Origin: a bacterium ADurb.Bin374
Lineage (GTDB): Bacteria; Riflebacteria; Ozemobacteria; Ozemobacterales; Ozemobacteraceae
NCBI GenBank assembly: GCA_002068715.1
Contig: MWAR01000616.1
Span: 1-15,166, forward strand
Reading direction: 5' to 3'
Length of the DNA: 15,166 nucleotides
In this document: one piece after another, positions 14,636-15,166 of the stretch
How positions within the stretch are numbered: the stretch's first letter is position 1
Layout: every line of letters begins with the position of its first letter
Position numbers and translations under genes: made by a program
Notes under the pieces: model-generated
Seen by the model: the letters and a program-made list of their open reading frames with translations, nothing else
Told to the model about the DNA's origin: nothing
Databases searched by the model: none

Positions 14636-15069
14636 TCGTCGTTGGAAGCGAGTGGATTTACGACGCGGCGGCGGTCGAGGAAGGTTTTGAGGATGAGGGC
14701 AGCCGAGACGGCGTCGCGGATCTCGCGGCGCTTTTCGCGGCGCATGCCGGACTCGATCAGGCTGGTCACCGCCATGTTCGTGGTGAACCGTTCGTCGATG
14801 AACTCGATCGGCACCCTTATCAGCGGCTGAAGCCGCTCGACGAAAGCTCTGACGATGCGCGACGCCTCGCCGTGCTCTTCGCCATCGAGCGAGAGGGGCA
14901 GCCCCACGACGAGGCCGTCAGCCTCTTCGCTCTCGACCAGCCGGGCAATCGCTGCCGGGGCATCTTTTCCGGCCGGCACGACCGAGTGCGGAGAAGCGGC
15001 GATCTCGAGCCGATCGCAGCTCGCCACTCCGATACGCTTACTGCCCACATCCAGGGCTATGAATTTCAT
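14617..15069 (-). CDS. ruvX: RuvX/YqgF family RNase H-fold nuclease
   Basis: RuvX (YqgF) is a small RNase H-like nuclease implicated in Holliday junction resolution and in 16S rRNA 5'-end maturation; which role applies here cannot be told from sequence. The 150-aa product shows the family landmarks: ALDVGSKRIGVA with D7 (5-16), GLVVGLPLSLDG (52-63), FIDERFTT with E93 (90-97) and RDAVSAALILKTFLDRR with D119 (118-134). The three acidic residues D7, E93 and D119 form the expected metal-binding set. ATG at 15069 has a GGGGGGAG ribosome site about 5 bases upstream. The last residues, EPPRTR, are encoded by the right end of a repeat element, so the C-terminus looks extended by it. Window bases 15134-15166 could hold the last 11 codons (stop included) of an upstream leftward gene, but this is too short to judge. 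Confidence 0.93.
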   Translation of the reverse strand: MKFIALDVGSKRIGVASCDRLEIAASPHSVVPAGKDAPAAIARLVESEEADGLVVGLPLSLDGEEHGEASRIVRAFVERLQPLIRVPIEFIDERFTTNMAVTSLIESGMRREKRREIRDAVSAALILKTFLDRRRVVNPLASNDEPPRTR

Positions 15070-15166
15070 GTGTCTCCCCCCCCTGCGCGCCGCCGAGTGC
15101 GAAGAGCGTCCGCGCTCATCGGAAGTCGAATCTTCAATATCGTTCGTTATATGCTGAAGGGGCGGG

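Noticed and set aside
15066..15137. Tiny leftward ORF (17-23 codons) upstream of ruvX whose stop overlaps the ruvX start in an ATGA arrangement
   Set aside because: No ribosome site of its own, Arg/Gly-rich composition, and the window ends too soon to see a promoter or conservation; the overlap alone is weak evidence.

Overview
This is a chromosomal stretch from a flagellated, GC-rich bacterium. The left 12.7 kb reads rightwards as one flagellar and chemotaxis locus: fliP, fliQ, fliR, flhB and flhA (the membrane export gate), then an unrecognised gene, flhG, flhF, a full-length cheA and a second, kinase-less CheA-like gene. The right end carries three leftward genes: a HEAT-repeat protein, a small uncharacterised protein and ruvX. 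The fliPQR-flhB-flhA-flh-che order matches the fla/che operon type of Bacillus, spirochaetes and similar lineages rather than the enterobacterial arrangement. The FlhB N-terminus also looks Gram-positive-like. FliP has an apparent signal peptide. These clues do not fix a phylum; a deep-branching diderm lineage (for example Riflebacteria or a relative) is only a guess.

Layout. Positions 30-3078 hold fliP-fliQ-fliR-flhB, packed with overlapping or near-overlapping stops and starts. A 121-bp gap with two dyad symmetries separates flhB from flhA (3200-5290). Next comes a 278-aa protein of no obvious family (5314-6150) that overlaps flhG (6147-7085), which overlaps flhF (7082-8566). A 171-bp gap with a possible terminator and a possible promoter precedes cheA (8738-11029). 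The second CheA-like gene (11055-12704) follows 25 bp later. The leftward HEAT gene (12707-13930) meets it tail to tail with 2 bp between, and sits 3 bp downstream of the small gene (13934-14341). A lower-GC dispersed-repeat-like element (about 14487-14635) fills the gap to ruvX (14617-15069).

How the genes work together. FliP/Q/R form the export channel core, FlhB the substrate-specificity switch and FlhA the substrate-docking ring. FlhF (SRP-type GTPase) and FlhG (MinD-type ATPase) normally set where and how many flagella are built. CheA phosphorylates the response regulators that control rotation; CheY, CheB, CheR and a stand-alone CheW are not in this window.

The most interesting points are two. 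The 278-aa protein between flhA and flhG aligns without gaps, at three landmark regions, to the FlhG next door, but has lost the Walker A and switch II residues, so it looks like a degenerate FlhG/MinD paralogue. The second CheA-like protein keeps the Hpt and P2 domains of its neighbour, but the dimerisation and kinase domains are replaced by a Pro-Glu repeat linker and a CheW domain.
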